A DNA stretch of 64,000 nucleotides from Cupriavidus phytohabitans (lineage in GTDB: Bacteria > Pseudomonadota > Gammaproteobacteria > Burkholderiales > Burkholderiaceae): the NCBI RefSeq assembly GCF_000426345.1, contig NZ_AUFE01000009.1, positions 62,001 through 126,000 of the forward strand, written 5' to 3'. Within the stretch, counting starts at the first letter, position 1; every line of letters begins with the position of its first letter. The notes below the pieces were generated by a model. It ran no database searches and had not been told where the DNA came from. It was given only the letters and a program-made list of their open reading frames with translations. Made by a program: the position numbers and the translations under genes. This document shows, piece after piece, positions 27,321 to 37,212 of the stretch.

Positions 27321-30173
27321 ATGATGCAGCAGTACCAGAGCAATTCGTACCTCTTCGGCGGTAACGCCCCGTATGTCGAAGAACTGTACGAAGCCTACCT
27401 CCAGAATCCCGCCTCGGTTCCCGACAACTGGCGTTCGTACTTCGACGCCATGCAGAACGTTCCCGCCGTTGACGGCTCGAACGGCCGGGATGTCGCCCAC
27501 GCTCCCATCGTTGCCTCGTTCGCCGAGCGCGCCAAGCAAGGCCCCATCAGGACCATCGTTGCCTCGGCCGATTCCGACATGGGCCGCAAGCGCGTCGCTG
27601 CCACCCAGCTGATCGCCGCCTACCGCAACATTGGCTCGCACTGGGCCGACCTGGACCCGCTCAAGCGCCAGGAGCGCCCGCCCCTGCCGGATCTGGACCC
27701 CGCGTTCTACGGTTTTTCCGAAGCTGACCTCGACATCGTCTTCAATGCCAGCAATACGTACTTTGGCAAGGAGTCGATGAGCCTGCGCGAGCTGCTGAAC
27801 AACCTGCGCGAAACCTACTGCGGCACCATTGGCGCCGAATTCATGTATGTGAGCGACCAGGCGCAGAAGCGCTGGTGGCAGGAGCGCCTGGAAACCACGC
27901 GCTCCAAGCCGGTCTTCACGCTGGAGAAGAAGAAGCACATCCTCGACCGCCTGACCGCGGCCGAAGGCCTGGAGCGCTTCCTCCACACCAAGTACGTCGG
28001 CCAGAAGCGCTTCTCGCTGGAAGGAGGCGAGAGCTTTATCGCCGCGATGGACGAACTGATCCAGCACGCCGGCACCAAGGGTGTGCAGGAAATCGTGATC
28101 GGCATGGCCCACCGCGGCCGCCTGAACGTGCTGGTCAACACCCTGGGCAAGATGCCCGCCGACCTGTTCGCCGAATTCGAAGGCAAGCACGTCGACGACC
28201 TGCCGGCCGGTGACGTCAAGTACCACAAGGGCTTCTCGAGCGATGTCTCGACCGAGGGCGGCCCGGTCCACCTGTCGCTGGCGTTCAACCCGTCGCACCT
28301 GGAAATCGTCAACCCGGTGGTCGAAGGCTCGGCCAAGGCCCGCCAGGAACGCCGCGGCGAAGTCGGCCACAAGGAAGTGCTGCCGGTGCAGGTGCATGGC
28401 GACGCCGCCTTTGCCGGCCAGGGCGTGGTCATGGAGACGCTGAACCTCGCGCAGACCCGCGGCTACGGCACGGGCGGCACGATGCACATCGTCATCAACA
28501 ACCAGATCGGCTTCACCACCTCCGACCCGCGCGACGCCCGCTCGACGCTGTACTGCACGGACGTGGTCAAGATGATCGAGGCCCCGGTGCTGCACGTGAA
28601 CGGCGACGATCCCGAAGCCGTGGTGTACGCCATGCAGCTGGCCGTTGATTTCCGCATGGAATTCAACAAGGACGTCGTGGTCGACATCATCTGCTTCCGC
28701 AAGCTGGGCCACAACGAGCAGGACACCCCGGCGGTCACGCAGCCGCTGATGTACAAGAAGATCAGCCAGCACCCGGGCACGCGCAAGGTGTACGCCGAAA
28801 AGCTGGCCGCGCAGAAGCTGGTCCCGGCCGAGTTCGGCGACGAGAAGGTCAAGGAATACCGCGCCGCGATGGACGCCGGCAAGCACACCGCCGACCCGGT
28901 CCTGTCGAACTTCAAGAACAAGTTCGCCGTGGACTGGATGCCGTTCCTGAACCGCAAGTGGACCGATGCCGCCGACACCGCGGTGCCGGTGACCGAACTG
29001 AAGCGCCTGGCTGAACGCATCACCACCACGCCTGAAACGCTGAAGCTGCACCCGCTGGTCGAGAAGGTTGTCAAGGACCGCGCCAACATGGGCCGTGGCG
29101 ACCAGCCGCTGGACTGGGGCATGGGCGAGCACCTGGCCTTCGCCTCGCTGGTGTCGTCGGGCTACCCCGTGCGCATCACCGGCCAGGACGCCGGCCGCGG
29201 CACCTTCACCCACCGCCACGCCGTGCTGCACGACCAGGCGCGCGAGCGCTGGGATGCCGGCTCGTATGTGCCGCTGCAGAACGTGTCGGAAAACCAGGCA
29301 CCGTTCACGGTGATCGACTCGGTGCTGTCCGAGGAAGCCGTGCTCGGCTTCGAATACGGCTACTCGGCCGCCGAACCGAACGCGCTGGTGATCTGGGAAG
29401 CCCAGTTCGGCGACTTCGTCAACGGCGCCCAGGTGGTGATCGACCAGTTCATCTCGTCGGGTGAAGTCAAGTGGGGCCGCGCCTCCGGCCTGACCCTGAT
29501 GCTGCCGCACGGCTACGAAGGCCAGGGTCCGGAGCACAGCTCGGCCCGTATCGAGCGTTTCCTGCAGCTCTGCGCGGACCACAACATGCAGGTCTGCCAG
29601 CCGACCACGCCGGCCCAGATCTTCCACCTGCTGCGCCGCCAGATGATCCGCCTGTTCCGCAAGCCGCTGGTGATCATGACGCCGAAGTCGCTGCTGCGTA
29701 ACAAGGACGCCGTGTCGCCGCTGTCGGACCTGGCCAAGGGCCACTTCGAGACCGTGATCGGCGAGCAGGAAGAACTGAACGCCGGCAAGGTGAAGCGCGT
29801 CATCATGTGCTCGGGCAAGGTCTACTACGACCTGGTCAATACGCGCAAGGAACGCGAGGCCAACGACACCGCGGTCATCCGCCTGGAGCAGCTGTACCCG
29901 TTCCCGCACAAGGCCATCGCAGCGGAGCTGAAGAAGTATCCGAACGCCACCGAGATCGTGTGGTGCCAGGACGAACCGCAGAACCAGGGCGCCTGGTTCT
30001 TCGTGCAGCACTACATCATGGAAAACATGACGGATGGCCAGAAGCTCGGTTATGCCGGTCGTCCCGCCTCGGCTTCGCCGGCGGTGGGCTACTACGCAAA
30101 GCACAACGAGCAACAGAAGGCGCTGCTGGAGGCTGCCTTCGCCAAGCTCAAGGGCTTTGTTCTGACCAAGTAA
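27321..30173 (+). CDS. sucA: 2-Oxoglutarate dehydrogenase E1 component
   Basis: A 950-residue thiamine-diphosphate enzyme (also odhA) that decarboxylates 2-oxoglutarate and passes the succinyl group to the E2 lipoyl arm in the TCA cycle. It starts with the E1o N-terminal E2-binding segment (SNSYLFGGNAPYVEELYEAY). IGMAHRGRLNVLVN near residue 260 is in the first catalytic half. The cofactor segment (DPEAVVYAMQLAVDFRMEF, about 430) and the C-terminal pyrimidine-binding domain (about 600-800, GQDAGRGTFTHRHAVLHDQ) follow. It is the first gene of sucA–sucB–lpd–zapE and is preceded by a long structured leader. Confidence 0.98.
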   Translation: MMQQYQSNSYLFGGNAPYVEELYEAYLQNPASVPDNWRSYFDAMQNVPAVDGSNGRDVAHAPIVASFAERAKQGPIRTIVASADSDMGRKRVAATQLIAAYRNIGSHWADLDPLKRQERPPLPDLDPAFYGFSEADLDIVFNASNTYFGKESMSLRELLNNLRETYCGTIGAEFMYVSDQAQKRWWQERLETTRSKPVFTLEKKKHILDRLTAAEGLERFLHTKYVGQKRFSLEGGESFIAAMDELIQHAGTKGVQEIVIGMAHRGRLNVLVNTLGKMPADLFAEFEGKHVDDLPAGDVKYHKGFSSDVSTEGGPVHLSLAFNPSHLEIVNPVVEGSAKARQERRGEVGHKEVLPVQVHGDAAFAGQGVVMETLNLAQTRGYGTGGTMHIVINNQIGFTTSDPRDARSTLYCTDVVKMIEAPVLHVNGDDPEAVVYAMQLAVDFRMEFNKDVVVDIICFRKLGHNEQDTPAVTQPLMYKKISQHPGTRKVYAEKLAAQKLVPAEFGDEKVKEYRAAMDAGKHTADPVLSNFKNKFAVDWMPFLNRKWTDAADTAVPVTELKRLAERITTTPETLKLHPLVEKVVKDRANMGRGDQPLDWGMGEHLAFASLVSSGYPVRITGQDAGRGTFTHRHAVLHDQARERWDAGSYVPLQNVSENQAPFTVIDSVLSEEAVLGFEYGYSAAEPNALVIWEAQFGDFVNGAQVVIDQFISSGEVKWGRASGLTLMLPHGYEGQGPEHSSARIERFLQLCADHNMQVCQPTTPAQIFHLLRRQMIRLFRKPLVIMTPKSLLRNKDAVSPLSDLAKGHFETVIGEQEELNAGKVKRVIMCSGKVYYDLVNTRKEREANDTAVIRLEQLYPFPHKAIAAELKKYPNATEIVWCQDEPQNQGAWFFVQHYIMENMTDGQKLGYAGRPASASPAVGYYAKHNEQQKALLEAAFAKLKGFVLTK

Positions 30174-30178
30174 TCAGT

Positions 30179-30218
30179 GGCAGCCACGGCGACGCGCGCA
30201 GGTGCGCCGTGGCTTGCC
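30179..30218 (+). repeat. Intercistronic hairpin sucA–sucB
   Basis: AGCCACGGCG (30182-30191) is perfectly complementary to 30205-30214, and GGCA/TTGCC extends the base. It lies 6 bp after the sucA stop in an 85-bp gap, with no T-run, so it is more likely an mRNA stability or partial-stop element than a full terminator. Confidence 0.65.
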
Positions 30219-30258
30219 AATATAAAGACAACACGCATAACACGAGGAATTCACAACC

Positions 30259-31506
30259 ATGGCTATTGTTGACGTCAAGGTTCCGCAGCTGTCCGAATCG
30301 GTCGCCGAAGCGACCATGCTCAACTGGAAGAAGAAGCCGGGCGAAGCCGTTGCCCAGGACGAGATCCTGATCGAGATCGAAACCGACAAGGTGGTGCTGG
30401 AAGTGCCGGCCCCGTCGGCTGGCGTGCTGTCGATCATCGTCAAGAACGACGGCGACACCGTCGTCGCCGATGAAATCATCGCCAAGATCGACACCGAAGC
30501 CACCGCTGGCGCCGCTGCCCCCGCAGCCGCTGCCCCGGCTCCGGCTGCCGCCGTTCCGGCACCGGCCGCTGCCGCCGCTCCGGCCGCCGCCGGCGCCGTG
30601 GCGATGCCGTCGGCTGCCAAGCTGATGGCTGAAGCCGGCCTGTCGGCTGGCCAGGTTGCCGGCACCGGCAAGGACGGCCGCATCACCAAGGGCGACGCGA
30701 TTGCCGCCGCCGCTGCTCCGGCCGCCAAGGCCGCCCCGGCCCCGGCCGCGGCCAAGCCGGCGCTGCAGCAGGTTTCCGCACCGGTCGACTTCGCCGCGCT
30801 GGGTGACCGTCCGGAAGAGCGCGTGCCGATGAGCCGCCTGCGCGCCCGTATCGCCGAGCGCCTGCTGCAATCGCAACAGACCAACGCCATCCTCACCACC
30901 TTCAATGAAGTCAACATGAAGCCGGTGATGGACCTGCGCAACAAGTACAAGGACCGCTTCGAGAAGGAACACGGCGTGAAGCTGGGCTTCATGTCGTTCT
31001 TCGTCAAGGCCGCGGTCCACGCACTGAAGAAGTTCCCGCTGATCAACGCCTCGATCGACGGCAACGACATCGTCTACCACGGCTACTTCGACATCGGTAT
31101 CGCGGTGGGCTCGCCGCGCGGCCTGGTGGTGCCCATCCTGCGCAATGCCGACCAGATGAGCCTGGCCGACATCGAGAAGAAGATCGCCGAGTTCGGCGTC
31201 AAGGCCCGTGACGGCAAGCTGTCGCTGGACGAGCTGAGCGGCGGTACCTTCTCGATCTCCAACGGTGGCGTGTTCGGCTCGATGCTGTCGACCCCGATCA
31301 TCAACCCGCCGCAATCGGCCATCCTGGGCGTGCACGCCACCAAGGATCGCCCGGTGGTGGAAGACGGCCAGATCGTGATCCGCCCGATGAACTACCTGGC
31401 CATGTCCTACGACCACCGCATCATCGACGGCCGTGAAGCCGTGCTGGGCCTGGTCGCCATGAAGGACGCGCTGGAAGATCCGGCCCGCCTGCTGCTGGAC
31501 CTGTAA
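30259..31506 (+). CDS. sucB: 2-Oxoglutarate dehydrogenase E2, dihydrolipoyl succinyltransferase
   Basis: A 415-residue E2 (also odhB) that transfers succinyl from lipoamide to CoA. One N-terminal lipoyl domain (1-80) has the modified Lys in [10 protein letters not shown] near residue 43. An Ala/Pro-rich swinging linker (about 85-115) follows. Next come the E1/E3-binding domain (about 116-150: [20 protein letters not shown]) and the catalytic domain, with [11 protein letters not shown] holding the active-site His near the end. An AGGA site precedes the ATG. It lies between E1 and E3 in the operon. Confidence 0.97.
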   Translation: MAIVDVKVPQLSESVAEATMLNWKKKPGEAVAQDEILIEIETDKVVLEVPAPSAGVLSIIVKNDGDTVVADEIIAKIDTEATAGAAAPAAAAPAPAAAVPAPAAAAAPAAAGAVAMPSAAKLMAEAGLSAGQVAGTGKDGRITKGDAIAAAAAPAAKAAPAPAAAKPALQQVSAPVDFAALGDRPEERVPMSRLRARIAERLLQSQQTNAILTTFNEVNMKPVMDLRNKYKDRFEKEHGVKLGFMSFFVKAAVHALKKFPLINASIDGNDIVYHGYFDIGIAVGSPRGLVVPILRNADQMSLADIEKKIAEFGVKARDGKLSLDELSGGTFSISNGGVFGSMLSTPIINPPQSAILGVHATKDRPVVEDGQIVIRPMNYLAMSYDHRIIDGREAVLGLVAMKDALEDPARLLLDL

Positions 31507-31517
31507 TCGACGGTCCC

Positions 31518-31549
31518 CCGCGCGCGTTGGTTGGTGCCGACGCGCGCGG
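31518..31549 (+). repeat. Intercistronic hairpin sucB–lpd
   Basis: CCGCGCGCGT (31518-31527) pairs perfectly with ACGCGCGCGG (31540-31549) around a 12-nt loop. It starts 12 bp after the sucB stop in a 104-bp gap, and no T-run follows. Confidence 0.65.
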
Positions 31550-31610
31550 CGCGCATCTCCAGATTTGACCGCGCGCCGGCACACGCTGCCGGTGCCACAA
31601 AGGAATTCCC

Positions 31611-33035
31611 ATGAGCAAACAATTCGACGTGCTGGTGATCGGCGCCGGCCCGGGTGGCTATATCGCCGCGATCCGCGCCGGCCAGCTCGGCCTGAACGTG
31701 GCCTGCTGCGAAGGCAACGCCTACGACGATCCCAAGAACGAACCGCGCCTGGGCGGCACCTGCCTGAACGTGGGCTGCATCCCGTCCAAGGCACTGCTGG
31801 CTTCCTCGGAAGAGTTCGAGAACGCCCAGCACCACCTGGCCGACCACGGTATCACCGTGGGCGACGTCAAGGTCGACGTGTCCAAGATGCTCAAGCGCAA
31901 GGACGATATCGTCGGCAAGATGACCAAGGGCATCGAGTTCCTGTTCCGCAAGAACAAGGTGACGCTGCTCAAGGGCTACGGCAAGTTCGTCGGCAAGACC
32001 GCCGAGGGCTTCCAGGTCGAGATCGCCGGTGAAGTCGTGACCGCCAAGCAGGTCATCATCGCCACCGGTTCGAAGGCTCGCCACCTGCCGGGCATCGCCG
32101 TCGACAACGACCTGGTCAGCGATAACGAGGGCGCGCTCAAGTTCCCCGCAGTGCCGAAGAAGCTGGGCGTGATCGGCGCCGGCGTGATCGGCCTGGAACT
32201 GGGCTCGGTGTGGCGCCGCCTGGGTGCCGACGTGACCGTGCTGGAAGCGCTGCCTGCTTTCCTGGGCGCTGCCGACGAAGGCGTGGCCAAGGAAGCCCAG
32301 AAGCAGCTGACCAAGCAGGGCCTGAAGTTCAGCCTCGGCGTGAACGTGAACGAAGTGACGACCGGCAAGAACGGCGTTACCGTCAAGTACACGGACAAGG
32401 ACGGCGCCGCCCAGACCCTGGAAGTCGATCGCCTGATCGTGTCGGTCGGCCGCGTGCCCAACACCGACAACCTGGGCCTGGATGCTGTCGGCCTGGCCGT
32501 CGACCAGCGCGGTTTCATCGAGGTGGACGACCACTGCGCCACCAAGGTGCCGGGCCTGTGGGCCATCGGCGACGTGGTGCGCGGCCCGATGCTGGCGCAC
32601 AAGGCCGAGGACGAAGGCGTGGCCGTGGCCGAGCGCATCGCCGGCCAGAAGCCGCACATCGACTACAACTGCGTGCCGTGGGTGATCTACACCTTCCCGG
32701 AAATCGCATGGGTCGGCAAGACCGAAGCCCAGCTCAAGGCCGAAGGCCGCGAGTTCAAGGCTGGCCAGTTCCCGTTCATGGCCAACGGCCGTGCGCTGGG
32801 CATGGGCCATCCGGACGGCTTCGTCAAGATGCTGGCCGATGCCAAGACCGACGAGATCCTGGGCGTGCATATCGTTGCCGCCAACGCGTCGGACCTGATC
32901 GCGGAAGCCGTGGTGGCGATGGAGTTCAAGGCCGCCAGCGAAGATATCGGGCGCGTCTGCCACCCGCACCCGTCGATGTCGGAAGTCATGCGCGAAGCCG
33001 CGCTGGCTGTCGACAAGCGTCAGCTCAATATGTAA
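31611..33035 (+). CDS. lpdA: Dihydrolipoamide dehydrogenase (E3) of the 2-oxoglutarate complex
   Basis: A 474-residue FAD disulfide oxidoreductase that reoxidises E2 lipoamide with NAD+. The FAD dinucleotide fold is [19 protein letters not shown] near residue 10. The redox disulfide is [13 protein letters not shown] near 45. The NAD fold is [20 protein letters not shown] near 185, the second FAD motif WAIGDVV lies near 320, and the C-terminal catalytic HPHPSMSE near 450. Its place after sucAB marks it as the E3 of this complex (odhL). A strong terminator follows. Confidence 0.97.
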   Translation: MSKQFDVLVIGAGPGGYIAAIRAGQLGLNVACCEGNAYDDPKNEPRLGGTCLNVGCIPSKALLASSEEFENAQHHLADHGITVGDVKVDVSKMLKRKDDIVGKMTKGIEFLFRKNKVTLLKGYGKFVGKTAEGFQVEIAGEVVTAKQVIIATGSKARHLPGIAVDNDLVSDNEGALKFPAVPKKLGVIGAGVIGLELGSVWRRLGADVTVLEALPAFLGAADEGVAKEAQKQLTKQGLKFSLGVNVNEVTTGKNGVTVKYTDKDGAAQTLEVDRLIVSVGRVPNTDNLGLDAVGLAVDQRGFIEVDDHCATKVPGLWAIGDVVRGPMLAHKAEDEGVAVAERIAGQKPHIDYNCVPWVIYTFPEIAWVGKTEAQLKAEGREFKAGQFPFMANGRALGMGHPDGFVKMLADAKTDEILGVHIVAANASDLIAEAVVAMEFKAASEDIGRVCHPHPSMSEVMREAALAVDKRQLNM

Positions 33036-33062
33036 GGCGCATGCCTCGCATTGTTTGAGTAC

Positions 33063-33092
33063 CGGCGCGCCGCACCAGCGGCGCGCCGTTTT
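33063..33092 (+). terminator. Intrinsic terminator between lpdA and zapE
   Basis: An 11-bp perfect stem (CGGCGCGCCGC at 33063-33073 with 33078-33088) and ACCA loop is followed by TTTT. It should end most sucAB–lpd transcripts, so zapE downstream is either read at low level or uses its own promoter. Confidence 0.85.
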
Positions 33093-33125
33093 CACTTGCG
33101 GCGCGCGCCGCGTGAGCCCCCAAGC

Positions 33126-34223
33126 ATGAACGTCACTGAGTACTACGAGAAGGAACTGAAGGAGCGCGGCTACACGTCCGACGAGGCGCAATTGCGTGCC
33201 GTGGCGCGGCTGCAGCAGTGCTACGACGAATGGGTGGCCTACAAGAGCCGCCGCAACAACGCACTGAAGAAGCTGCTGGTCCGGCCCGACGTGCCCAAGG
33301 GCGTCTACATGTGGGGTGGAGTGGGGCGCGGCAAGTCCTTCCTGATGGACAGCTTCTATACCTGCGTGCCGGTGGTGCGCAAGACGCGGCTGCACTTCCA
33401 TGAATTCATGCGCGAGGTCCACCGCCAGCTGGAAGAGCTGCGCGGCCGCCCCGATCCGCTGGACGAGCTCGCCAGGCGCATTGCGCGCCGGTTCCGGCTG
33501 ATCTGCTTCGACGAGTTCCACGTCAGCGACGTCGCCGACGCGATGATCCTGCATCGCCTGCTGCAGCAGTTGTTCGACAACGGTGTGCAGTTCGTGATGA
33601 CTTCGAATTACCGGCCCGACCTGCTTTACACGGACGGCCTGCACCGCGACCGTGTGCTGCCCGCCATCGCGCTGATCCAGCAGAAGATGGACGTGCTCAA
33701 CGTCGATGCCGGCATCGATTACCGCAAGCGCGCGCTGGAACAGGTGCAGGCTTACCACACGCCGCTCGACGCCAGGGCGAACTCGGCGCTGCGCGATGCC
33801 TTCACGTCGATTGCCGGCGTGGCCGACGAATCGCCGCTGCTGCATATCGAGCACCGCGAACTGCGCGCGCTGCGCAAGGCCAATGGCGTGGTGTGGTTCG
33901 ACTTCGCCACGCTGTGCGGCGGGCCGCGCTCGCAGAACGACTACCTGGAACTGGCTTCGCAATTCCATACCGTGATCCTGTCCGACGTGCCGCGCATGAC
34001 GCCGCGCATGTCGTCGGAAGCACGGCGCTTTACCTGGCTGATCGACGTCTTCTACGACCACAAGGTCAAGTTGCTGATGTCGGCAGAAGTGCCGGCGGAC
34101 GAACTTTACACAGAAGGCCAGATGGCCAACGAGTTCCACCGGACCGTGTCTCGCATTATCGAGATGCAGTCGCGCGAGTACCTGGAATCCGAGCGCCGCA
34201 CCATGGATACGTCGCTCACCTGA
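33126..34223 (+). CDS. zapE: Cell division protein ZapE (AFG1-family ATPase)
   Basis: A 365-residue P-loop ATPase of the AFG1/LACE1 family. Walker A is GGVGRGKSFLMDSF near residue 70, Walker B is LICFDEFHVSDVADAM near 130 and sensor 1 is VMTSNYRPDLLY near 160. In E. coli ZapE binds FtsZ and is needed for division under low oxygen or heat. Here it lies between the 2-oxoglutarate dehydrogenase genes and the microaerobic oxidase cluster; whether this neighbourhood matters is unknown. The ATG at 33126 gives MNVTEYYEKELKERG; the upstream in-frame extension is terminator sequence. Confidence 0.93.
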   Translation: MNVTEYYEKELKERGYTSDEAQLRAVARLQQCYDEWVAYKSRRNNALKKLLVRPDVPKGVYMWGGVGRGKSFLMDSFYTCVPVVRKTRLHFHEFMREVHRQLEELRGRPDPLDELARRIARRFRLICFDEFHVSDVADAMILHRLLQQLFDNGVQFVMTSNYRPDLLYTDGLHRDRVLPAIALIQQKMDVLNVDAGIDYRKRALEQVQAYHTPLDARANSALRDAFTSIAGVADESPLLHIEHRELRALRKANGVVWFDFATLCGGPRSQNDYLELASQFHTVILSDVPRMTPRMSSEARRFTWLIDVFYDHKVKLLMSAEVPADELYTEGQMANEFHRTVSRIIEMQSREYLESERRTMDTSLT

Positions 34224-34273
34224 GGGTTGCCGAGTGTTGTATTTTGGCCCGGCGCGACGATAGCCGGGCCGCA

Positions 34274-34287
34274 TTGACCTAAATCAA
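34274..34287 (+). promoter_or_regulatory. FNR box upstream of ccoI
   Basis: TTGACCTAAATCAA matches the FNR site TTGAT-N4-ATCAA with one mismatch. A -10 candidate, TATACC at 34308-34313, implies a start near 34320-34322 and puts the box at about -41, the class II activation position. Confidence 0.8.
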
Positions 34288-34338
34288 GGTCGATGCCGTG
34301 ACCGCCCTATACCCTGCAGGGGGTAGAAAAAGGTCCCC

Positions 34339-36894
34339 ATGTCGTCCCCAGCCACCATCCCTTCCGCCAGCGTGCTGGCCTTGCATGCAGCGTCCGCGGC
34401 GCCTGCCGTCAACGCTGGCGCAGCCACTGCCGGGGCGCAACTCGCATGCTTCCACTGCGGCCTGCCGGTCGCGCAGGCGGAACCACTTGCAGCCGAACTG
34501 GACGGCGCACGCAGGGTCTTCTGCTGTGGCGGCTGCCAGGCGCTGGCGCAGACGCTCCATGCGGCTGGCTTTGCCCATCTCTATGGGGATGAAGCCCGCT
34601 TTGCCCGCCCGATCGACGATGCGGCGCGGCGCGAAGCCGAACCAATCTGGGCCGCCTACGACACCCCTGAATTACGCAACCAGTTCGTGCGTCCGCTCGA
34701 CAATGGCCGCGCCGAGATCACGCTGGCGCCGGAGAACATCCGTTGCGCCGCGTGCGCCTGGCTGATCGAGCAGCACCTGACGCGCCAGCCCGGCGTGGAG
34801 TCCGCGGTTGCCAATGTCGCCACTCGGCGCGTGGTGGTGCGCTGGCGCGAGGGCACGCAGTCCGTGGCCGGATTGCTGGCCGCGCTCGCCGGCATTGGCT
34901 ACATGGCGTGGCCGTTCGAGGTCTCGCGCACCGACCAGCAGGACCGCCGCGCGCGCCGCGGCCTGCTGATGCGGATGGCCGTGGCCATGCTCGGCATGAT
35001 GCAGGTGATGATGTATGCATGGCCGATCTATACCCACGAGGCCACCATCGACCCCGGCCAGCTGCAGCTGATGCGCTGGGCCAGCTTTGCGCTGACGTTG
35101 CCGGTGGTCTTCTATTCCGCATCGCCGATCTTTGCCGGCGCCTGGCGCAGCCTGCGTCAGCGCCATCTGGGCATGGACGTGCCGGTTGCCATCGGCGTCG
35201 GCGCGGGGTTTATCGCCAGCGCGCTGGCCACTGTGCGCGGCATCGGCGAGGTCTATTTCGATTCGGTGACGATGTTTGTTGCCTTCCTGCTGCTGGCGCG
35301 CTACCTGGAACTGCGCGTGCGCCAGGCATCGCGCAGCGGCGCCGAGATGCTGGCGCGCCAGCTGCCCGCCACCTGCGAGCGGCTTGCCGGAATAGGGGCC
35401 ACGGGTGAACGCATCCCGGTGGCACGTTTGCGCCAGGGCGACCTGATCCGCGTGAAGGCGGGCGAGATCGTACCCGCCGACGGCACCGTCGTCGCCGGCG
35501 CCAGCGAACTGGATGAGTCCATGCTGACGGGCGAAAGCCGGCCGGTGCGCCGCAGTGCCGGTGAAACGGTGCTCGCCGGCTGCTTCAACACCGCCAGCCC
35601 GCTGGAGCTGCGTGTGTTGTGCGTGGGCGCCGGCACGCGCCTGGCTGAGATCGTGGCGGTGCTCGACCGCGCGCTGGCGGAAAAGCCCCGCCTGGCCACG
35701 CTGGCCGACCGTGTCGCCGGCTGGTTCGTGACGACGCTACTGGTGCTTGCGGCGCTGACCGGGCTGGTATGGGGGCTGTGGATCGATCCATCACGCGCTC
35801 TGCTGGTGACGATCGCGGTGCTGGTGGTCAGCTGCCCCTGCGCGCTGTCGCTGGCCACGCCGGCCGCGCTGGCCGCCGCGGGCGCCGCATTGTCGCGGCG
35901 CGGCGTGCTGCTGACGCGCGGCCATGCGCTGGAGACGCTGGCGCGCGTGACCGATGTGGTGCTGGACAAGACCGGCACGCTGACCGAAGGACGCTTTGCC
36001 GTGGCCGCGGTGCAGCCGCTGGCCGATCTTGGCGAGGCGCAATGCCTTGCACTAGCCGCGGCGATGGAGCGCGGCGGCGAGCACCCCATCGCGCGCGCGC
36101 TGCTCGCGGCAGTGCCTGATGGTGGTGGCCATGCCAGCACGGTCACCGGCATCCGCAACGTGCCCGGACAGGGCCTGGAAGCCACGGTCGACGGGCGCCG
36201 CCTGCGGCTCGGTCAGCTAGATTTTGTACGTGGCCTCGTTACCGGTGGCACTCCCATGCCAGATCCGGCGGTAGCGGACCCGGCCCATCCCGGCGCCACG
36301 GTCGTGTGGCTGGCGGCGCAGGGCGGCGTGCTCGCCAGCTTCGTGCTGGCCGATGTCGAGCGCGCGCAGACGTCGGCGCTGCTGGCGCGGCTCGGTGAGC
36401 TGGGCGTGAGCTGCCACCTCGTCTCGGGCGATAACTCCGCGGCCGTGCACTGGTGGGCAAAGCGCTTCGGCATCGGCCATGTCGCCGGCGCAGTGACGCC
36501 CGAGGGCAAGCGCGACTACGTCGCGCGGCTGCAGCACGGCGGGGCGGTGGTGCTGGCCGTGGGCGACGGCATCAACGACGCGCCGGTGCTGGCGCAGGCG
36601 CAAGTTTCGATCGCGATCGGCAGCGGCGCGCCGCTGGCGCAGGCCGGCGCCGACGCCGTGCTCACGCACGGCGGCATCGACGAGATTGCGACAGCGCTGG
36701 CGGTGTCGCGCAAGGCGCGGCGCGTGGTGAGGCAGAACCTGGGCTGGTCATTCTTCTACAACGTGGTGGCGATCCCGCTTGCGGCGACCGGGCTGGTGAC
36801 GGCATGGATGGCCGGTATCGGCATGTCGCTGTCGTCGCTGCTGGTGGTGGCCAACGCCTGGCGCTTGCTGCGCGCCGGCCGCAAGAGAGTCTAG
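34339..36894 (+). CDS. ccoI: Copper-translocating P-type ATPase CcoI (FixI) for cbb3 oxidase
   Basis: An 851-residue P1B-type ATPase that supplies copper for the CuB site of cbb3 oxidase. The N-terminus has a Cys-rich region (CFHCGLP, then FCCGGCQ) and a heavy-metal domain with RCAACAW. About eight membrane segments follow. The intramembrane CPC is at residues 499-501, the phosphorylated Asp543 lies in DKTGTLTEG, and the hinge is GDGINDAPVL. The start is 52 bp downstream of an FNR box. ccoS follows 7 bp after the stop. The order is unusual in that ccoI–ccoS precedes ccoNOQP instead of following ccoG. Confidence 0.94.
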   Translation: MSSPATIPSASVLALHAASAAPAVNAGAATAGAQLACFHCGLPVAQAEPLAAELDGARRVFCCGGCQALAQTLHAAGFAHLYGDEARFARPIDDAARREAEPIWAAYDTPELRNQFVRPLDNGRAEITLAPENIRCAACAWLIEQHLTRQPGVESAVANVATRRVVVRWREGTQSVAGLLAALAGIGYMAWPFEVSRTDQQDRRARRGLLMRMAVAMLGMMQVMMYAWPIYTHEATIDPGQLQLMRWASFALTLPVVFYSASPIFAGAWRSLRQRHLGMDVPVAIGVGAGFIASALATVRGIGEVYFDSVTMFVAFLLLARYLELRVRQASRSGAEMLARQLPATCERLAGIGATGERIPVARLRQGDLIRVKAGEIVPADGTVVAGASELDESMLTGESRPVRRSAGETVLAGCFNTASPLELRVLCVGAGTRLAEIVAVLDRALAEKPRLATLADRVAGWFVTTLLVLAALTGLVWGLWIDPSRALLVTIAVLVVSCPCALSLATPAALAAAGAALSRRGVLLTRGHALETLARVTDVVLDKTGTLTEGRFAVAAVQPLADLGEAQCLALAAAMERGGEHPIARALLAAVPDGGGHASTVTGIRNVPGQGLEATVDGRRLRLGQLDFVRGLVTGGTPMPDPAVADPAHPGATVVWLAAQGGVLASFVLADVERAQTSALLARLGELGVSCHLVSGDNSAAVHWWAKRFGIGHVAGAVTPEGKRDYVARLQHGGAVVLAVGDGINDAPVLAQAQVSIAIGSGAPLAQAGADAVLTHGGIDEIATALAVSRKARRVVRQNLGWSFFYNVVAIPLAATGLVTAWMAGIGMSLSSLLVVANAWRLLRAGRKRV

Positions 36895-36901
36895 GAGCCG
36901 C

Positions 36902-37048
36902 ATGGAAACGCTTTACCTGCTCGTGCCGATGAGCCTGGTGCTGGTCGTCGTGATCGCCGCCGCGTTGTGGTGGGCATTGCATGCGGGCCAGTACGATGAC
37001 CTCGACCGGCCCGGGGAATCGATCCTGCTGGACAACGACAAGCCCTGA
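36902..37048 (+). CDS. ccoS: cbb3 oxidase maturation protein CcoS
   Basis: A 48-residue membrane protein (ATG 36902, TGA 37046-37048). It has one N-terminal membrane helix (about residues 4-26: LLVPMSLVLVVVIAAALWW) and the short acidic tail QYDDLDRPGESILLD, typical of CcoS, with its conserved QYDDL–GE pattern. CcoS is needed to insert haem and copper into CcoN. It starts 7 bp after ccoI. It is short enough to be missed by length-filtered gene calling. Confidence 0.92.
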   Translation: METLYLLVPMSLVLVVVIAAALWWALHAGQYDDLDRPGESILLDNDKP

Positions 37049-37123
37049 TGCGCCCAGGTCTTGGCATGCCGTCGGCCTCGGACCGGGGCCTCGCCGCGAG
37101 GTTCATTACCCGTCCTCGGCGAC

Positions 37124-37137
37124 TTGATAAAGATCAA
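37124..37137 (+). promoter_or_regulatory. Perfect FNR box upstream of ccoN
   Basis: TTGATAAAGATCAA is an exact FNR consensus dyad. A -10-like TCTAAA at 37158-37163 lies where a class II FNR promoter needs it, giving a start near 37170 and a leader of about 40 nt with a T-rich tract. Confidence 0.9.
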
Positions 37138-37212
37138 CACACCGGTGGCGGGGTTTTTCTAAAGTCACAACGTCAGTAGGTTTTTTCTTTTTTCTAAGCT
37201 TTGGGGGTCTGA

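Noticed and set aside
27252..30113. A 953-codon reverse-strand frame opposite sucA
   Set aside because: It is a shadow of sucA codon bias; no domain, no ribosome site, no independent promoter.
31407..34274. A 955-codon reverse-strand frame opposite lpdA and zapE
   Set aside because: It spans two certain forward genes and their terminator; composition is that of an antisense shadow.
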